Below, in pieces: positions 63,298-64,000 of a stretch of 64,000 bases of DNA. The DNA is from Rhodoferax antarcticus ANT.BR (GTDB lineage: Bacteria; Pseudomonadota; Gammaproteobacteria; Burkholderiales; Burkholderiaceae_C): positions 311,496 through 375,495 of the forward strand of contig NZ_MSYM01000013.1 of the NCBI RefSeq assembly GCF_001938565.1, read 5' to 3'. How positions within the stretch are numbered: the stretch's first letter is position 1; every line of letters begins with the position of its first letter. The position numbers and the translations under genes are program-made. The notes under the pieces were generated by a model. The model searched no databases. It saw nothing but the letters and a program-made list of their open reading frames with translations, and had not been told where the DNA came from.

Positions 63298-64000
63298 ATG
63301 CTTATTCTTCTTCGACGAGCTTTGCAATGCCTGGTTTTCGCGCTGTGTCTGCCCCTTTTGGCTGTTGCACAGCCAGTGCAAGCGCCGATCAAAATCGCGC
63401 TGATCGAGGCTTTAAGTGGCCCGTTTGCCAATACCGGTGAGGCGGTGTTTCGCAATCTGCTGTGGGCCACCGAGCGGGTCAACGCAGCGGGCGGGGTCAA
63501 ACTCGCAGGCGGCGCCAGTGCGCCGCTGCAACTCGAGCGCTTTGACAGCAAAGGCCAGACCGAAGAGGCGCTGACGATGCTCAAGGCAGCAGTGGACCAA
63601 GGCGCACGCTTCATCACCCAAGGCAATTCGTCAGCGGTCGCGGCCGGCCTGATCCATGCCATCAACAAGCACAACGAGCGCGAGCCCACCAAGCGGGTGA
63701 TTTTTCTGAATTACTCGGCGGTCGATCCGATCCTGACCAACGAAAAGTGCAGCTTTTGGCACTTCAGGTTCGACGCCCATGCCGACATGCGCATGAGCGC
63801 GCTGATGTCGGTCATCAGGGACGATGCGTCGCTGAAAAGCGTCTACATCATCGGCCAGGACTACAGCTTTGGTCACGCCGTGGCCAGCGAGGCACGCCGC
63901 CAGTTAAGCGCTTTGCGCCCAGACATCCGCATCGTCGGTGACGAGTTGCATGCCATCGGCCGGGTCAAAGACTTCATGCCCTACATGACCAAAATCAAGG
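63298..64000 (+). CDS. Branched-chain amino-acid-type ABC binding protein (5' part)
   Basis: 234 codons are visible before the window ends. Signal peptide (1 to about 24: LLRRALQCLVFALCLPLLAVAQ), then a periplasmic-binding-protein type I domain: IKIALIEALSGPFANTGEAVFRNLLWATERVNAAGG, ERFDSKGQTEEALTML, FLNYSAVDPILTNEKCSFWHFRFDAHADMRM and SVYIIGQDYSFGHAVASEAR. Liv/Urt-like family. The substrate cannot be told. Its partners lie outside the window. Confidence 0.9.
   Translation, partial: MLILLRRALQCLVFALCLPLLAVAQPVQAPIKIALIEALSGPFANTGEAVFRNLLWATERVNAAGGVKLAGGASAPLQLERFDSKGQTEEALTMLKAAVDQGARFITQGNSSAVAAGLIHAINKHNEREPTKRVIFLNYSAVDPILTNEKCSFWHFRFDAHADMRMSALMSVIRDDASLKSVYIIGQDYSFGHAVASEARRQLSALRPDIRIVGDELHAIGRVKDFMPYMTKIK

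Noticed and set aside
1..64000. Prophage, defence island, CRISPR, insertion sequence or RNA genes
   Set aside because: I looked for integrases, transposases, regular spaced repeats, tRNA-like cloverleaf sequences and rRNA and found none. Almost every long frame is a conserved housekeeping, transport or regulatory gene.

Overview
This 64-kb window is a chromosomal stretch from a betaproteobacterium of the Burkholderiales, most likely Comamonadaceae close to Rhodoferax. The evidence is the gene order gyrA-serC-pheA-tyrA-aroA/cmk-rpsA-ihfB-lapA-lapB-hldA-hldD, the aroA-cmk fusion, a MaoC-Pta fusion beside ackA, a spheroidene monooxygenase-like gene, and many copies of a short dispersed repeat of the type I associate with Comamonadaceae. 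The window is almost entirely ordinary chromosome. I see no prophage, insertion sequence, CRISPR array, rRNA or tRNA.

Layout. 1-3524 (minus): a truncated cache-HAMP-PAS-GGDEF sensor, a periplasmic DsrE-like protein and a ComEA-like DNA-binding protein. 3662-17456 (minus): LPS heptose synthesis (hldD, hldA) behind lapB/lapA, then ihfB, rpsA, aromatic amino-acid and serine genes, and gyrA. 17703-24316 (plus): an OmpA-family protein, an unknown protein with MaoC-Pta and AckA, rsuA, an EI24 membrane protein and a molybdopterin-binding-domain protein. 24343-29342: nitrogen control, with an NtrC-type site, a sigma-54 promoter, glnA, a small periplasmic protein, ntrB and ntrC. 29434-31786: msrA, an HDOD protein and an orphan crtA behind an FNR-type box. 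31821-32295: three different small repeats side by side. 32351-35925: a zinc ABC importer with a His-rich membrane protein, divergent from a Fur/Zur-type regulator across a triple operator-like region. 36074-43108: DUF3149, an AEC carrier, ppk2, pdxH, edd-eda behind a HexR-like palindrome, gloA and a cupin. 43234-50846: a DEAD-box helicase, ettA, a DUF1631 protein, yqeY, rpsU and dgkA. 50882-54769 (minus): a complete YehZYXW-type osmoprotectant ABC system. 54921-64000: a DUF427 protein, an RND efflux operon with a divergent TetR regulator and an AcrR-like operator, tsaD, and a truncated branched-chain amino-acid binding protein.

The strongest non-gene signal is a roughly 50-65 bp hairpin-forming repeat (core GCCTCTAGCCCTTAT, then AAGCGCTAGTAGCTAT) found about eleven times in both orientations. 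Seven copies lie between genes, usually just after a stop codon. Four lie inside open reading frames (aroA, rsuA, edd and the outer-membrane efflux gene) without breaking them, which recalls the Rickettsia palindromic elements. The other notable signals are regulatory: sites resembling those of NtrC/sigma-54, FNR, HexR, Zur and AcrR, each in front of the gene set that regulator would be expected to control.
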